Assembly: GCA_002753155.1 (NCBI GenBank)
Contig: PDZW01000017.1
Coordinates: forward strand, 1-64,000
Direction of reading: 5' to 3'
Source of the DNA: Alphaproteobacteria bacterium WMHbin7
GTDB lineage: Bacteria; Pseudomonadota; Alphaproteobacteria; Rhodospirillales; WMHbin7
Length of the DNA: 64,000 nt
The notes under the pieces are model-generated. The model saw nothing but the letters and a program-made list of their open reading frames with translations, ran no database searches and was not told the DNA's origin. The position numbers and the translations under genes are program-made. The stretch's first letter is position 1. Each line of letters starts with the position of its first letter. Positions 48,895 through 57,950 of the stretch are shown here, in pieces.

Positions 48895-50934
48895 ATGCCC
48901 CTCGTCCTCCTGACCAAGGCGCTCGACCATCACCGCGCCGGCCGCCTGACCGAGGCGGAAGGCCTGTATTTGCAGGCCTTGAAAGCCGCTCCGGATCATG
49001 AGGAGGCAAGGCGTTTGCTGGCGGTGCTCAAGCATCAGATGGGGCGTTCCGCCGAGGCGCTGGCCGATCTCGACCAATTGCAAAAGGATCGCCCACCCTC
49101 GTTTGAGACCGAGTCCAACCGTGCCGTGGTGCTGGCGGCTTTGGGCCGGGCAGCCGAGGCCGAGGCAGCGTTTCGCCAGGCCCTGGCGCTGGACTCTTCG
49201 AAGGCAGAACCGCATGCGCAGCTTGCCTCTCTGCTTTTTCAACTGGGCCGTTGGGACGAGGCCCTCCCCCTTTTTGAAAAGGCCGAAGCGCTGAAGCCCG
49301 GCCTTTTAGGGGCTGGCGCCCATCACGCGATGGGTGTTGCGCATCACAAGGCAGGAAGCCTTGCCAAAGCTGAGGACTTCTACCGCCAGGCCCTTGCCGC
49401 CAAGGCCGATTTTCCGCCCGCCTTGGTCAATCTGGCCGCCCTGCTGGAGGAGACCAAGCGGTTAGAAGAAGCCTGCGCCCTGCTGGAAAGGGCGCAAATC
49501 CTTTCTCCCAGCGAAGCCCTGATTCCCTTCAATCTGGGCAATGTTCAAAAGAAGCTGGGCCGTCTGGACGCAGCCCTTCAGGCCTTAAGGCAGGCTCTTG
49601 CCATCGATCCCGGCATGGCGGACGCAGCACTCAATCTGGCCGATGCCCTGATCGATGCGGGCCAAGCGCAAGAAGCCGAAAGCCTGTTGCGGGGCCGCTC
49701 AGCAAGCGATCCCCGCCTTCTGCATATGCAGTCCAGGGCCGTGATGAAGCAGGACCGGCCCGAGGAGGCGCTGGCCCTTCTGGATGATGCCCTTCTGAGA
49801 GCGCCCGATCACGCCGCCATGCTGAGCAGCCGGGGCGAGGTTCTGCGCTTGCTGGAAAGGCCCGCCGCAGCCCTGGCTGATCTTCAGTGCGCCGTCTTGC
49901 TGAACCCGAACCATGCCGAGGCGCATTTCAACCTGGGCAATATTCTGCGCGAGACGGGCCAACTGCCCGAAGCCATCCTGGCCTATGACAAGGCGCTTGA
50001 TCTCTCACCTGGGGATGACGAAATCCGCTGGAACCGCACCATCGCCCTGCTCTGCCAGGGCCGCCTTCACGAGGGCTGGGAGGGGTATGAACTGCGCTGG
50101 CACGCAAGCCGCCACATGCGCAGCTACCCCCAGCCGCTTTGGGATGGTGTGGCACCACTTGCAGGCAAGACGGTGTTCGTCTGGCGCGAGCAGGGTGTCG
50201 GCGATGAGATCAGTTTCGCCTCGGCCCTGCCCGATCTGATCGGACAGGCGGGCCGGGTCATCTTGGAATGCTCGGCCAAGCTGGCCCCCTTGATGAAACG
50301 CTCGTTTCCCGGTCTCACCCTCACCGACGCCCCGCCCGAAAGCTTCGATTTTCACCTGCCCATCGGCAGCCTGTTTCGACATTTCCGCCGCCGCATCGAG
50401 GATTTTCCGCCGCAGCCCTCCTATTTGCAGGCAGCGCCCGCAAGCTTCGGCCTGGGCGAGGGTTTCAAAGTGGGCCTGGCTTGGCGCAGCACCAAATCGA
50501 CGGTCGAGCGCGCCCGCCACTTCCTGAGCGATCCCTTGACGCTCGCCCCCATTTTGAAAGTGCCGGGCGTGCGCTTCATCAATCTTCAGGCCCGGCCTGA
50601 CAAGGGCGAGATCGAGCGCTTGAGGGAACTGACGGGGGCCGATCTGACCGTAGTTTCGGGCCTTGATCTCTACGACGATCTCGACGGCACGGCCTCTTTG
50701 ATGAAACAGCTCGATCTGGTCATCGCAAACGGCTCGGTTACCGCCATGCTGGCGGCCAGCCTGGGCATTCCCACCTGGATGTTCTTCCTTGAGCATGTGC
50801 ATTGGGATGCGCTGGGAAGCGACGGCATTCCCTGGCTGCCCGGAATTACCCTGCTGAAACGCAAGGTGGGCCAGCCCTGGACGAGCGCCGTCGAAGAAGC
50901 TGCCAGCGCTCTTACCGCCCGCAGCAATGCTTGA
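48895..50934 (+). CDS. TPR protein with C-terminal GT9-like glycosyltransferase domain (copy 1)
   Basis: 679 residues. About eleven TPR units fill residues 1-390 (AAEAEAAFRQALALDSSKAE, 20 residues, is typical). The C-terminal region (VFVWREQGVGDEISFASALP, 20 residues; FKVGLAWRSTKS; LDLVIANGSVTAMLAASLGI, 20 residues; WMFFLEHVHW) resembles the GT9/heptosyltransferase-like domain joined to TPRs in many motility-linked loci. The normal Asp-Thr/His active region is ANGSVTAMLA here. No signal peptide. It overlaps its convergent neighbour by 23 nt. A protein or flagellin glycosylation role is inference from context. Confidence 0.82.
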   Translation: MPLVLLTKALDHHRAGRLTEAEGLYLQALKAAPDHEEARRLLAVLKHQMGRSAEALADLDQLQKDRPPSFETESNRAVVLAALGRAAEAEAAFRQALALDSSKAEPHAQLASLLFQLGRWDEALPLFEKAEALKPGLLGAGAHHAMGVAHHKAGSLAKAEDFYRQALAAKADFPPALVNLAALLEETKRLEEACALLERAQILSPSEALIPFNLGNVQKKLGRLDAALQALRQALAIDPGMADAALNLADALIDAGQAQEAESLLRGRSASDPRLLHMQSRAVMKQDRPEEALALLDDALLRAPDHAAMLSSRGEVLRLLERPAAALADLQCAVLLNPNHAEAHFNLGNILRETGQLPEAILAYDKALDLSPGDDEIRWNRTIALLCQGRLHEGWEGYELRWHASRHMRSYPQPLWDGVAPLAGKTVFVWREQGVGDEISFASALPDLIGQAGRVILECSAKLAPLMKRSFPGLTLTDAPPESFDFHLPIGSLFRHFRRRIEDFPPQPSYLQAAPASFGLGEGFKVGLAWRSTKSTVERARHFLSDPLTLAPILKVPGVRFINLQARPDKGEIERLRELTGADLTVVSGLDLYDDLDGTASLMKQLDLVIANGSVTAMLAASLGIPTWMFFLEHVHWDALGSDGIPWLPGITLLKRKVGQPWTSAVEEAASALTARSNA

Positions 50935-52573
50935 AGCGCCTGCCCGAGCCGCAAGGGCAAGGCGCGTTGCGGCCCACATCCTGGGGGGCGAGCGCAGCCG
51001 CCACCTGTTTTAGCGTCTCGGCCCATGGTTGGTTCCAGCCGCGCTCAAAGACGCGGCAAGTGGGATACCAAGGGTAACGCGATGTTCCCAGCATATCGGG
51101 ATGCGGGGTGCGCAACATCAGCCAGGCAGGCCTTCCCACGCTGCCCGCCAGATCATTGACCGCCGTGCCGAAGGTCAGCACCAGATCAAGCCCTCGCATC
51201 AGGGCCAGCAGATCATCCAGATCATCCTTGAGATCGACATCCGCCCAGCGATGAATGCGAATGCCGAAGCGTGATTCGGCGTCTCTCAGTTCCGCCTCGC
51301 AATCGCCATATTGCAAATTGACGAAGACAGCACCCGGCTGGCGCAGAATCGGCGCCCAATCCGCAAGGCTTGAGATATTCCACATGCGGGCGGCGCCGGG
51401 CAGCCCGGTGCGCCAGCATATCCCGATCTTCCTTCCCGGCGGCAGTGCCCCAAGCCGCTGGGTCCATTTGTCCAGCAGGGCTGGATCTGGAACCAGGAAG
51501 GGGCTGGCGGCCTCGAAGCTGGCGATCGTCCTTCTGTAAAGACGCGGCAGGGAGGACAGGGCAAGTTGCAGGTCAAAGGGGCGGTTGCGATCAGCCTGCC
51601 CTGGAACGACCTCAAGCTGAGGAAAGGATCTTTTCAAGACGGATTCCAACCGGGGATCGCATTCCACCGCAACACCTTGATGCCCGCCATCGTCCAGCAG
51701 ATCGGGCAGGCAGGAATAGGCCCTGATCTCGTCACCCAGCCCCTGCTCGCGCCAGATCAGAAGACTCCGTCCGGCAAGGGGTGAACCGTCCCAGGCGGGC
51801 ATGTCGCGGTCGCGGCGGATTTCCTTCCAGTTGGGGCCGTCGATCCTGGCCGTATGCAAATCCCAGCCTTCCCCCAGATTGCCCAGCAGCAACTGATTGA
51901 GCGCCAGATTTGATTTGAACTGATAAAGCCAGTCTTCACGGGAACCTGACTTGCCCTGCGCAAGCCCCAGCGCTTGGCGGAAGGAAACTTCCGCCTCCTG
52001 AAGTTGCCCCATGATCTGTTGGGCCAGCCCCAGAAACATGTGTGACTCGGCATTGTTGGCATCCTGGGCAAGGGCTTGAAGAAAACTTTGCTGCGCCCCT
52101 TCCAGATTATCTTGCTCGGTCTGGACCAGCCCCAGATTGACCAGTCGCTTGTCGCTGTCGGGCTCCAGAAGAATCGCCTTTGTCGTGTGAACCAGCGCCT
52201 CGTCGAAACGCGCCTGTTCTTTAAGCGCCACCCCCAGATGGGCCTGGGCGTTGGCGTCGTTGGGAGCCAGTTCGGTTGCGCGGCGAAAGGCAGCCTCAGC
52301 TTCGATGAAGCGCCGATTATCCAGATAGGCCTTGCCCAGGGCGAAATGATATTTGCCGTCGTCGGGTTCAAGGATGGCGGCGCGCTCCAGCAGGGCAATC
52401 CCCTCGGCGTCCCTGCCCAACTGACAGCGGCAAGCACCCAGCAGGAAAAGGCCCAGAGGATGATTCCCCCCTTCCGCCCCGCCTTTCTCGAGCAGGGCCT
52501 GGGCCTCTTCCCATTTCTCTCCCGCCATCAGATCGAGGGCGGTCAGATGCAGGGGCAGGGGCGAAGGGGGCAT
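50912..52573 (-). CDS. TPR protein with GT9-like domain and C-terminal SEC-C zinc motif (copy 2)
   Basis: 553 residues. About five TPR units (residues 20-200) precede the GT9-like region: LLIWREQGLGDEIRAYSCLP (20 residues), KIGICWRTGLPG, LDLVLTFGTAVNDLAGSVGR (20 residues) and a TSRYPWYP end. The last 20 or so residues, NAPCPCGSGRRFKHCCGR, are a complete SEC-C (CXCXnCC) zinc-binding motif, which I have not seen joined to this architecture. Start ATG at 52573. Divergent from BrnTA module 3. Confidence 0.82.
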   Translation of the reverse strand: MPPSPLPLHLTALDLMAGEKWEEAQALLEKGGAEGGNHPLGLFLLGACRCQLGRDAEGIALLERAAILEPDDGKYHFALGKAYLDNRRFIEAEAAFRRATELAPNDANAQAHLGVALKEQARFDEALVHTTKAILLEPDSDKRLVNLGLVQTEQDNLEGAQQSFLQALAQDANNAESHMFLGLAQQIMGQLQEAEVSFRQALGLAQGKSGSREDWLYQFKSNLALNQLLLGNLGEGWDLHTARIDGPNWKEIRRDRDMPAWDGSPLAGRSLLIWREQGLGDEIRAYSCLPDLLDDGGHQGVAVECDPRLESVLKRSFPQLEVVPGQADRNRPFDLQLALSSLPRLYRRTIASFEAASPFLVPDPALLDKWTQRLGALPPGRKIGICWRTGLPGAARMWNISSLADWAPILRQPGAVFVNLQYGDCEAELRDAESRFGIRIHRWADVDLKDDLDDLLALMRGLDLVLTFGTAVNDLAGSVGRPAWLMLRTPHPDMLGTSRYPWYPTCRVFERGWNQPWAETLKQVAAALAPQDVGRNAPCPCGSGRRFKHCCGR

Positions 52574-52657
52574 GACTTGCTCCGAAGAAGGTAAGAAGAG
52601 GTTCGCGGGCCGAGGCCATGCGACGAGACTAACCAGAGGGTGCTAAGAACGAATAAA

Positions 52658-52702
52658 TGTGGCCACAACCTTCTTGACGAAGGGGGTTTTTGTGGCCACA
52701 AT
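52658..52702 (+). promoter_or_regulatory. promoter with paired palindromic operators of BrnTA module 3
   Basis: TTGACG (52674-52679), a 17-bp spacer and CACAAT (52697-52702) form a promoter ending 5 nt before the toxin ATG. Two perfect copies of the 10-bp palindrome TGTGGCCACA lie at 52658-52667 and 52691-52700, 33 bp apart, one ahead of the -35 and one overlapping the -10. They are likely BrnA operators. Confidence 0.65.
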
Positions 52703-52707
52703 AATAT

Positions 52708-52977
52708 ATGTACACCTGGGACGAAGCCAAGCGGCTGAAGACGCTTTCAGAGCGTGGGCTTGATTTCGCCAACGCAGGCTTGGTGTTTGCTGGTTGGCAT
52801 TATGACACACTTGATGAACGCCACGATTACGGCGAAACGCGTTACGTCACTGCAGGCTATCTGGATCGTCGGTTCGTGATCGTCATCTGGACGCCACGGG
52901 GCAGAAGCAAACGCATTATATCCATGAGGTACGGACATGCCGACGAAGAAGCTGACTACAAAGACCTCCTGGGTTGA
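52708..52977 (+). CDS. brnT: BrnT-family ribonuclease toxin (module 3)
   Basis: 89 residues. YTWDEAKRLKTLSERGLDFA (20 residues), a D.RHDYGETR block and KRIISMRYGHADEEADY follow the BrnT consensus. The ATG begins 6 nt after the -10 element, so the message is probably leaderless. The antitoxin gene starts 41 nt before its end. It is as different from modules 1 and 2 as they are from each other, so the three are not recent duplicates. Confidence 0.87.
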   Translation: MYTWDEAKRLKTLSERGLDFANAGLVFAGWHYDTLDERHDYGETRYVTAGYLDRRFVIVIWTPRGRSKRIISMRYGHADEEADYKDLLG

Positions 52978-53194
52978 CCCTGACGACGCCCCCCACCTGA
53001 CCAGAGAATGGTTTGAAAGGGCGGCTTTGTTTCACGGTGACAAATTGATCCGGCCTGGCCGCCCCGCCTTGGCGGAACCTAAGAAATCCGTCCATCTCAG
53101 GCTCGATCCAGAGGTGCTGGATTATTTCCGCAAGTCCGGCAAGGGCTGGCAGACCCGCCTTAACGCATCGTTGCGCAAGGTGGCGGGGCTTTAG
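52937..53194 (+). CDS. brnA: BrnA-family antitoxin (module 3)
   Basis: 85 residues. LTREWFERAALFHGDKLIRP (20 residues) with GRPALAEPKKSVHLRLDPEV (20 residues) and FRKSGKGWQTRLNASLRKVA (20 residues) is the BrnA layout, closest by eye to the module 1 antitoxin (shared W-Q-T-R-N-LRK-AG ending). A MITE-like repeat begins right after the TAG stop. Confidence 0.87.
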   Translation: MPTKKLTTKTSWVDPDDAPHLTREWFERAALFHGDKLIRPGRPALAEPKKSVHLRLDPEVLDYFRKSGKGWQTRLNASLRKVAGL

Positions 53195-53195
53195 A

Positions 53196-53346
53196 GCCTA
53201 CTGAGAAACCCTTTTGAGACGGGTCCTCACCCTTCGAGACGCTTCGCTCCTCAGGGTGAGGATTATGTAAATACAATTACTTACCTCATCCTGAGGAAGC
53301 CGCGCAGCGGCTGTCTCGAAGGATGAGGCGGGGTTTTTCAGCAGCC
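53196..53346. repeat. MITE-like element containing family A copy 3
   Basis: Terminal inverted repeats of 16 bp (53196-53211 and 53331-53346, 13 of 16 matching; right end GGGTTTTTCAGCAGCC) enclose the two family A palindrome units at 53225-53261 and 53284-53328. No coding capacity and no clear target duplication. Confidence 0.65.
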
Positions 53347-53420
53347 TGTTAAAGCCTGGTGGGCGATGGGGCCGTGATATGCTCCGATGGCAGCGTCGCA
53401 CCAAGAACAGAGACCAGGAT

Positions 53421-53459
53421 GAAAAATCGCCCGGCAGTGTTTCAAGCCGCCGGGCGATT
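53421..53459 (-). terminator. Rho-independent terminator of the fliK-flgD-flgE operon
   Basis: A perfect 11-bp stem AATCGCCCGGC/GCCGGGCGATT with a 13-nt loop is followed on the minus strand by a T run. It begins 18 nt after the flgE stop. Confidence 0.75.
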
Positions 53460-53476
53460 GTCAAAGAGAGAGAAAA

Positions 53477-55342
53477 TTACCGCTTGATATTGACCAGTTC
53501 GTCCAACATCTGGTCGGTGGTGGTGATGATCTTGGCCGAGGCCGAATAGGCGCGCTGGGTCACGATCATATTGGTGAATTCCTCGCCCAGATCGACCGTC
53601 GAGGCTTCGAGCGAGGCCGAGGCGATGGAGCCCGAGCCCGCCTCCTTGGCGGTGCGCAGCGTGTAGGCGCCCGAGGTATCGGTTTCGATGAAGGTGTTGC
53701 CGGTCAAGGATTCCATGCCGTTGGGATTGACGAAAGTGGCAATGGGAATCTGGAAGACCGGCTTGCGCACGCCATTGTCGAAAAGTGCCGTCACGATGCC
53801 GTCGGTACCGATGGAGACACCCGCGAAGTTGCCGAACTTGGCGCCGTCCTGGGTGATGTAGGTGATCTGATAGCTGCCCGCCAACTGGGTCATGCCGTCC
53901 GACTGGTTGGTATTGCCCAGGAACAGATCAATCTGCGGACCCGTGGTGGTGGTCGAGCCGGTCATGTTCTGGGCGCCGTTGGCCCAGCGGACTTCGACCT
54001 GATTGACGTTGATGGTGTTGGGCGTGCCGTTGCCGTTGAAGACCATCGAAGGCTGGGAATAATAGTTGTTGGCATCTAACGTGTCGATGGTCATCGTACC
54101 CGCCGGGCTTTGGCCCGAGGCCTGCACCTGCTGCAAATAGAGGTTCAGGCCGTCATTTGCTGTGTCGGTGAAGGCGTCGACGGTGATGGCGGCGGCAGAG
54201 ACGCCGGCCGATGTGGAATATTGGGTGATCAAAAGGCGGCTGTTGGCGGTGTCGGCCGAGAAACGCCCGCCTCCGGCCACCGTCGAATCGAACTGCTGGT
54301 TGACGGCATTCTTCATGCCGGTAGCCACGTCACCCCAACTGCTGGCGCCGCTGATGCCGATCACGGTCGAGGTCGAGGCGGTATAGGCCACGGCGTTGCT
54401 GAAGGTGAAGGTGACGCCGTCAATGTCGACCGTGTCGCCGCTGATGCCGGTCAGCGCGGTCGAGGTAAAGTCGCCCACCAGCTCCAACTGTCCCGAGGTG
54501 AAGTAATTGGTAGGGGTCGCACCCGCCGCCGCCAGATTCTGGATGTAGAAGGTGGCGGCCCCCAGGGGCGGCGAAGCCGACAGATTCCATTCGTTGGAAG
54601 CCGTCTTGGTCCAAGAGAAGGTGGCGTTGTGCGAATTGCCCAACGAGTCATAGACCAGGATGCTTGAATCGTGCCGCCCGCCAGCCGTCGGATCTGCTGA
54701 ATTGTAGATCGGATCGCCCGAAGGCAGGTTCGCACCCATCTTGATCTGGGCGGTCGCCGTCGCCGTGCCGCCGATGGTGTTGAGGTTCAGGGGCTTCAGC
54801 TCGATATCGTTGACGATGTTCGAGTTGACGTAATGCGTGGTGCCCGTGGTGTTCTTATAGGCCTTCATATAGTCGATGCCTTCGATGGTCACCGTCGAAG
54901 GTGCTGCCGATGAAGAGCCGTCCGAACGGATCAGGGGCCAGCCCTGAAGATAGAAGCCAGAGGCGTTCTGCAAATAGCCCTGCTTGTCGGCCTTGAAGCT
55001 GCCAGCACGCGTATAGCCGAAGAAGCCGCCCGACGATGCCGCCGGATCGGCCACCGAATTGACCACGAAGAAGCCCGAGCCCGACATGCCGATGTCGGTG
55101 GCTGAACTGGTCGATTGCAGCAAGCCCTGCACGTCGATCTGCGCCCTGGGCTTGCTTTGCACGCCGCCCGGCGAATATTTGGTCAGCGACACCTGTTTGG
55201 TGATCAGGGTCTGGAAGTTGACCTTCGTGCCCTTATAGCCAACCGTGTTGACGTTGGTCACGTTGTCCGAGATGGCGCCCATGGCGCTGGCTTGCGATGA
55301 TAAGCCGGAGACGCCTGAGAAAAGTGCACCGTAGAGGCTCAT
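53477..55342 (-). CDS. flgE: flagellar hook protein FlgE
   Basis: 621 residues, longer than enteric FlgE (about 400) but usual for alphaproteobacteria with enlarged D2/D3 domains. N-terminal rod-type motif is SLYGALFSGVSGLSSQASAM (20 residues) with NVNTVGYKG; the C-terminal motif is VDLGEEFTNMIVTQRAYSAS (20 residues) with ITTTDQMLDELVNIKR. The variable middle is Thr/Ser/Asn-rich. It forms the hook that joins basal body to filament. Last gene of fliK-flgD-flgE, with a terminator downstream. Confidence 0.96.
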   Translation of the reverse strand: MSLYGALFSGVSGLSSQASAMGAISDNVTNVNTVGYKGTKVNFQTLITKQVSLTKYSPGGVQSKPRAQIDVQGLLQSTSSATDIGMSGSGFFVVNSVADPAASSGGFFGYTRAGSFKADKQGYLQNASGFYLQGWPLIRSDGSSSAAPSTVTIEGIDYMKAYKNTTGTTHYVNSNIVNDIELKPLNLNTIGGTATATAQIKMGANLPSGDPIYNSADPTAGGRHDSSILVYDSLGNSHNATFSWTKTASNEWNLSASPPLGAATFYIQNLAAAGATPTNYFTSGQLELVGDFTSTALTGISGDTVDIDGVTFTFSNAVAYTASTSTVIGISGASSWGDVATGMKNAVNQQFDSTVAGGGRFSADTANSRLLITQYSTSAGVSAAAITVDAFTDTANDGLNLYLQQVQASGQSPAGTMTIDTLDANNYYSQPSMVFNGNGTPNTINVNQVEVRWANGAQNMTGSTTTTGPQIDLFLGNTNQSDGMTQLAGSYQITYITQDGAKFGNFAGVSIGTDGIVTALFDNGVRKPVFQIPIATFVNPNGMESLTGNTFIETDTSGAYTLRTAKEAGSGSIASASLEASTVDLGEEFTNMIVTQRAYSASAKIITTTDQMLDELVNIKR

Positions 55343-55373
55343 TGTACCCTCCTAATCCTTCCTGATCCCTGAC

Positions 55374-56054
55374 CTACAGGGTCTCGTCGATCGACTGAAC
55401 ATTGCTAAGCAGCGTGGATGCGCCGCCCATCTTCAACGTGACCTCTCCGCCATAGACGGAGACGCCGGTTACCTTGCCGCTCGCCACGACCGTCGAGGTG
55501 ACTTCCTCGCCCTTGGCGTTGACGGCCATGATCTGCACCTTATAGCCGCCATCCTGCAACTGGTTGCCCTGGTCGTCCTTGCCGTCCCAGGTGACCGCAT
55601 GCGAACCCGCTGTCTTGTCGACTTCGAGCATCTTGACGACGTTGCCTGCGGCATTGACGATAGACATGGTGGCCTGGGCAGGCGTTGCATCGAAGCTGTA
55701 GCCGAAGTTGGCCGCACCGTTCTGCAAAGGCAGCACCGTCGTGGCGGCGCTGACCGTCTTGCCGATATAGTTGGCGCTGGAAAGCGTGATCGAGGACTGC
55801 TGAAGTGCGATCATCTTTTCCAGATTCGAGTTGGTCTGGATGTTCTGCTCGACATTGGCGAACTGCACCAACTGATTGGTGAACTCGGTCGAATCCATGG
55901 GCGACAAGGGGTCCTGGTGCTTGAGCTGAGAGGTCAGCAGCATCAGGAAATGGTTCATGTCGGCCGCCAGCTTGTCCTTCGACGCCACGGATTTGCTGGT
56001 GGCGGCGGCGGTGCCTGTTCCCTGGGTCGTGCCCAAAAGCGCGTCAGTAGCCAT
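55374..56054 (-). CDS. flgD: flagellar hook-capping protein FlgD
   Basis: 226 residues. FLMLLTSQLKHQDPLSPMDS (20 residues) and TEFTNQLVQFANVEQ form the conserved N-terminal motif; the C-terminal part is the FlgD Ig/Tudor-like hybrid (AGSHAVTWDGKDDQGNQLQD, 20 residues). FlgD caps the growing hook and is later discarded. It sits between fliK (15-nt gap) and flgE (31-nt gap). Confidence 0.96.
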   Translation of the reverse strand: MATDALLGTTQGTGTAAATSKSVASKDKLAADMNHFLMLLTSQLKHQDPLSPMDSTEFTNQLVQFANVEQNIQTNSNLEKMIALQQSSITLSSANYIGKTVSAATTVLPLQNGAANFGYSFDATPAQATMSIVNAAGNVVKMLEVDKTAGSHAVTWDGKDDQGNQLQDGGYKVQIMAVNAKGEEVTSTVVASGKVTGVSVYGGEVTLKMGGASTLLSNVQSIDETL

Positions 56055-56069
56055 GACAGGTCTCCGATC

Positions 56070-57887
56070 CTATACGCTGATATCCACGCCCGAGCGCGAA
56101 GCCGGACGTGAACGTGATTGGGCGATGGCGTCTTCAGCGGCCGCTTCATCAAGTGCTTGGCCGCGCTCGAAGCCAAAACGGTTCTGCCCGTTTGCTTCCT
56201 TCTGCTGCTGGCTCTGCTGCTCGCCCCGAAGGCTGAATTGCAGCGAGCCCGAGTCGGTCTTGAAACCGGCGTCACTCAGCGACTGTTCAAGCGAGCGCAC
56301 GTCGCGCTTCAAGGCTTCCAGCGTTTCTGGCCGGTCGGCAATGATCTGCGCCGTCAACTGGCCCTCGTGGCCCAGCTTGAGCTGCACCTCGACCCGACCC
56401 AGCGCCTCGGGACGCAACTGAACGGTGATCTTGTCCAACCCGTCCTTGGCCGCTTTGCTGATCTGTACATTGATCTGGTCCAGAATTTCCTTGGCCTGCA
56501 CGGGCTGACGAATCTCGTGGGGCTTTTCCACATGCTGGGCGGCGTTGGCCGACTTGAGATCCTGAGCCGCCTGCGGCTGGTTAAGCCCGCTCTGCCCGTT
56601 GGTGGGCTGCGTGTTGGAGGCGGCGGACGTGCCCTGCACGCCCTGAATTTCCTTGACGACCTCGCCCCCTGCCTTGCCTTGGGCCTGAATCATGGCATCG
56701 GTGAAGGAGGCGGTTTGGGTCTGTGCTGCGGCCAGGGCCGTTGCCGCCGCCTGCGCGGCGGTGGGCTGGCCGATCTGCACGGCAGCGCCGTTGCCAGACT
56801 TGCCCTGATTGCCCGCCAGCATATCGTCCATCTGGCCATCGAAGCCGTTATTGGCTGCCATGACGGCCTCGGTCATTTCGGTTTCGGCCAGAACCAGGCC
56901 GGGTACCAGCGTGGCCGAGGACTGGGAGACCGTTGCCGAGGATTTCGCCCCGCTTTCGACCTTCACCTGTCCGTCATTGCCCACGATGCGTGACAGCATG
57001 GCGGCCTGCTCGTCTTTCAACGAGTCGCCATTCTGTTGTACCAGAGAGGCAGCGCCGGTTTCGCTTTCCACCGCCTTGGCCGTCTTGGTGGCAACCTGTG
57101 TCAAAGCAGCAACGGCATTTTCTACCTGTCCGGTCTCGTCGCCCTCGCCTTCGACAAAAAGCGCCTGAGCCGCGAAATGAACCGCCTGGGTTTCAGTGGC
57201 CTCTGCCTTGACGGGGCCAGCCGCAATCTTGGGGCCGGTCATCATGTTCGCCATCGCTGCGGCATCGCCGTCTTCATCTCCCGCCAGCGCGATCGTCGCA
57301 GCGTCATCCGCAAGACCGATCTGGGCGGCAAAGGCCGTCATGGCCAGGGTCACTTTTTCCTCGACCTTGATGGTGGTGGCCGCACCCGCCTCTTTGGTGT
57401 TCGCCTGGGCTGCCGGATTGGCGCTGGTTTCAGACGCCTCGGCCTGCTCAACGGAATTGCTCTCAATCTGATCGGCAGGGGTGGAGACCTCGACGGTGTC
57501 CGCCTCGCCCGCCTTGCGATCGCTCTCGTTCGCGGCTTCGGCGCGGCCGGGTTTTGCATCGGGCCTGGCATCCGGGCGCACCTCGGCGGCGCGCTCCTGG
57601 CCGGTGGTCTTGTCCTCGTCGCGCCCCCGTGCCACGGCCCGGCCCTGAGGTTCGCGGGCCTGGGGCCGCTCGATCTCCTTGACCGCCGCCCGCTCGGGCT
57701 TGTCGATTGCCTGCTTCAGCGCCTGCGGCGCCTGATAGCTGCCCGACAACATGCCTTGCATGTTCAAGCCTGCCTGCGCCAAAACGGCGGCAAAAGCCTC
57801 CTCAGCCGTTTGGCCCTGGGGCTTTTCAGCGATCAGACCGTCCAACGGGTTGGTCGGCTTGGCTTGGTTTGTGGCATTCACTTGCAT
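56070..57887 (-). CDS. fliK: flagellar hook-length control protein FliK
   Basis: About 605 residues. The N-terminal two thirds are low-complexity, Ala/Glu/Gln-rich and secretion-competent in composition. The conserved FliK C-terminal domain contains ITVQLRPEALGRVEVQLKLG (20 residues), LTAQIIADRPETLEALKRDV (20 residues) and LEQSLSDAGF. FliK measures hook length and switches export specificity. The ATG at 57887 has AAGGA 8 nt upstream; ATG 57896 would sit almost on that element. First gene after the sigma-54-like promoter. Confidence 0.92.
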   Translation of the reverse strand: MQVNATNQAKPTNPLDGLIAEKPQGQTAEEAFAAVLAQAGLNMQGMLSGSYQAPQALKQAIDKPERAAVKEIERPQAREPQGRAVARGRDEDKTTGQERAAEVRPDARPDAKPGRAEAANESDRKAGEADTVEVSTPADQIESNSVEQAEASETSANPAAQANTKEAGAATTIKVEEKVTLAMTAFAAQIGLADDAATIALAGDEDGDAAAMANMMTGPKIAAGPVKAEATETQAVHFAAQALFVEGEGDETGQVENAVAALTQVATKTAKAVESETGAASLVQQNGDSLKDEQAAMLSRIVGNDGQVKVESGAKSSATVSQSSATLVPGLVLAETEMTEAVMAANNGFDGQMDDMLAGNQGKSGNGAAVQIGQPTAAQAAATALAAAQTQTASFTDAMIQAQGKAGGEVVKEIQGVQGTSAASNTQPTNGQSGLNQPQAAQDLKSANAAQHVEKPHEIRQPVQAKEILDQINVQISKAAKDGLDKITVQLRPEALGRVEVQLKLGHEGQLTAQIIADRPETLEALKRDVRSLEQSLSDAGFKTDSGSLQFSLRGEQQSQQQKEANGQNRFGFERGQALDEAAAEDAIAQSRSRPASRSGVDISV

Positions 57888-57933
57888 GGCGCCCATCCTT
57901 TGAAGTCACGTATCGACACGTCGCCCTTCTCTC

Positions 57934-57950
57934 AGCAAAGCCCGGGCCAA
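57934..57950 (-). promoter_or_regulatory. sigma-54-like promoter of the fliK operon
   Basis: On the minus strand, TTGGCCCGGGCTTTGCT matches TTGGCACG-N4-TTGCT with one mismatch, and the -24 GG and -12 GC are separated by 10 nt as required. It lies about 47 nt ahead of the fliK start. Middle and late flagellar operons are often RpoN-dependent. Confidence 0.6.
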
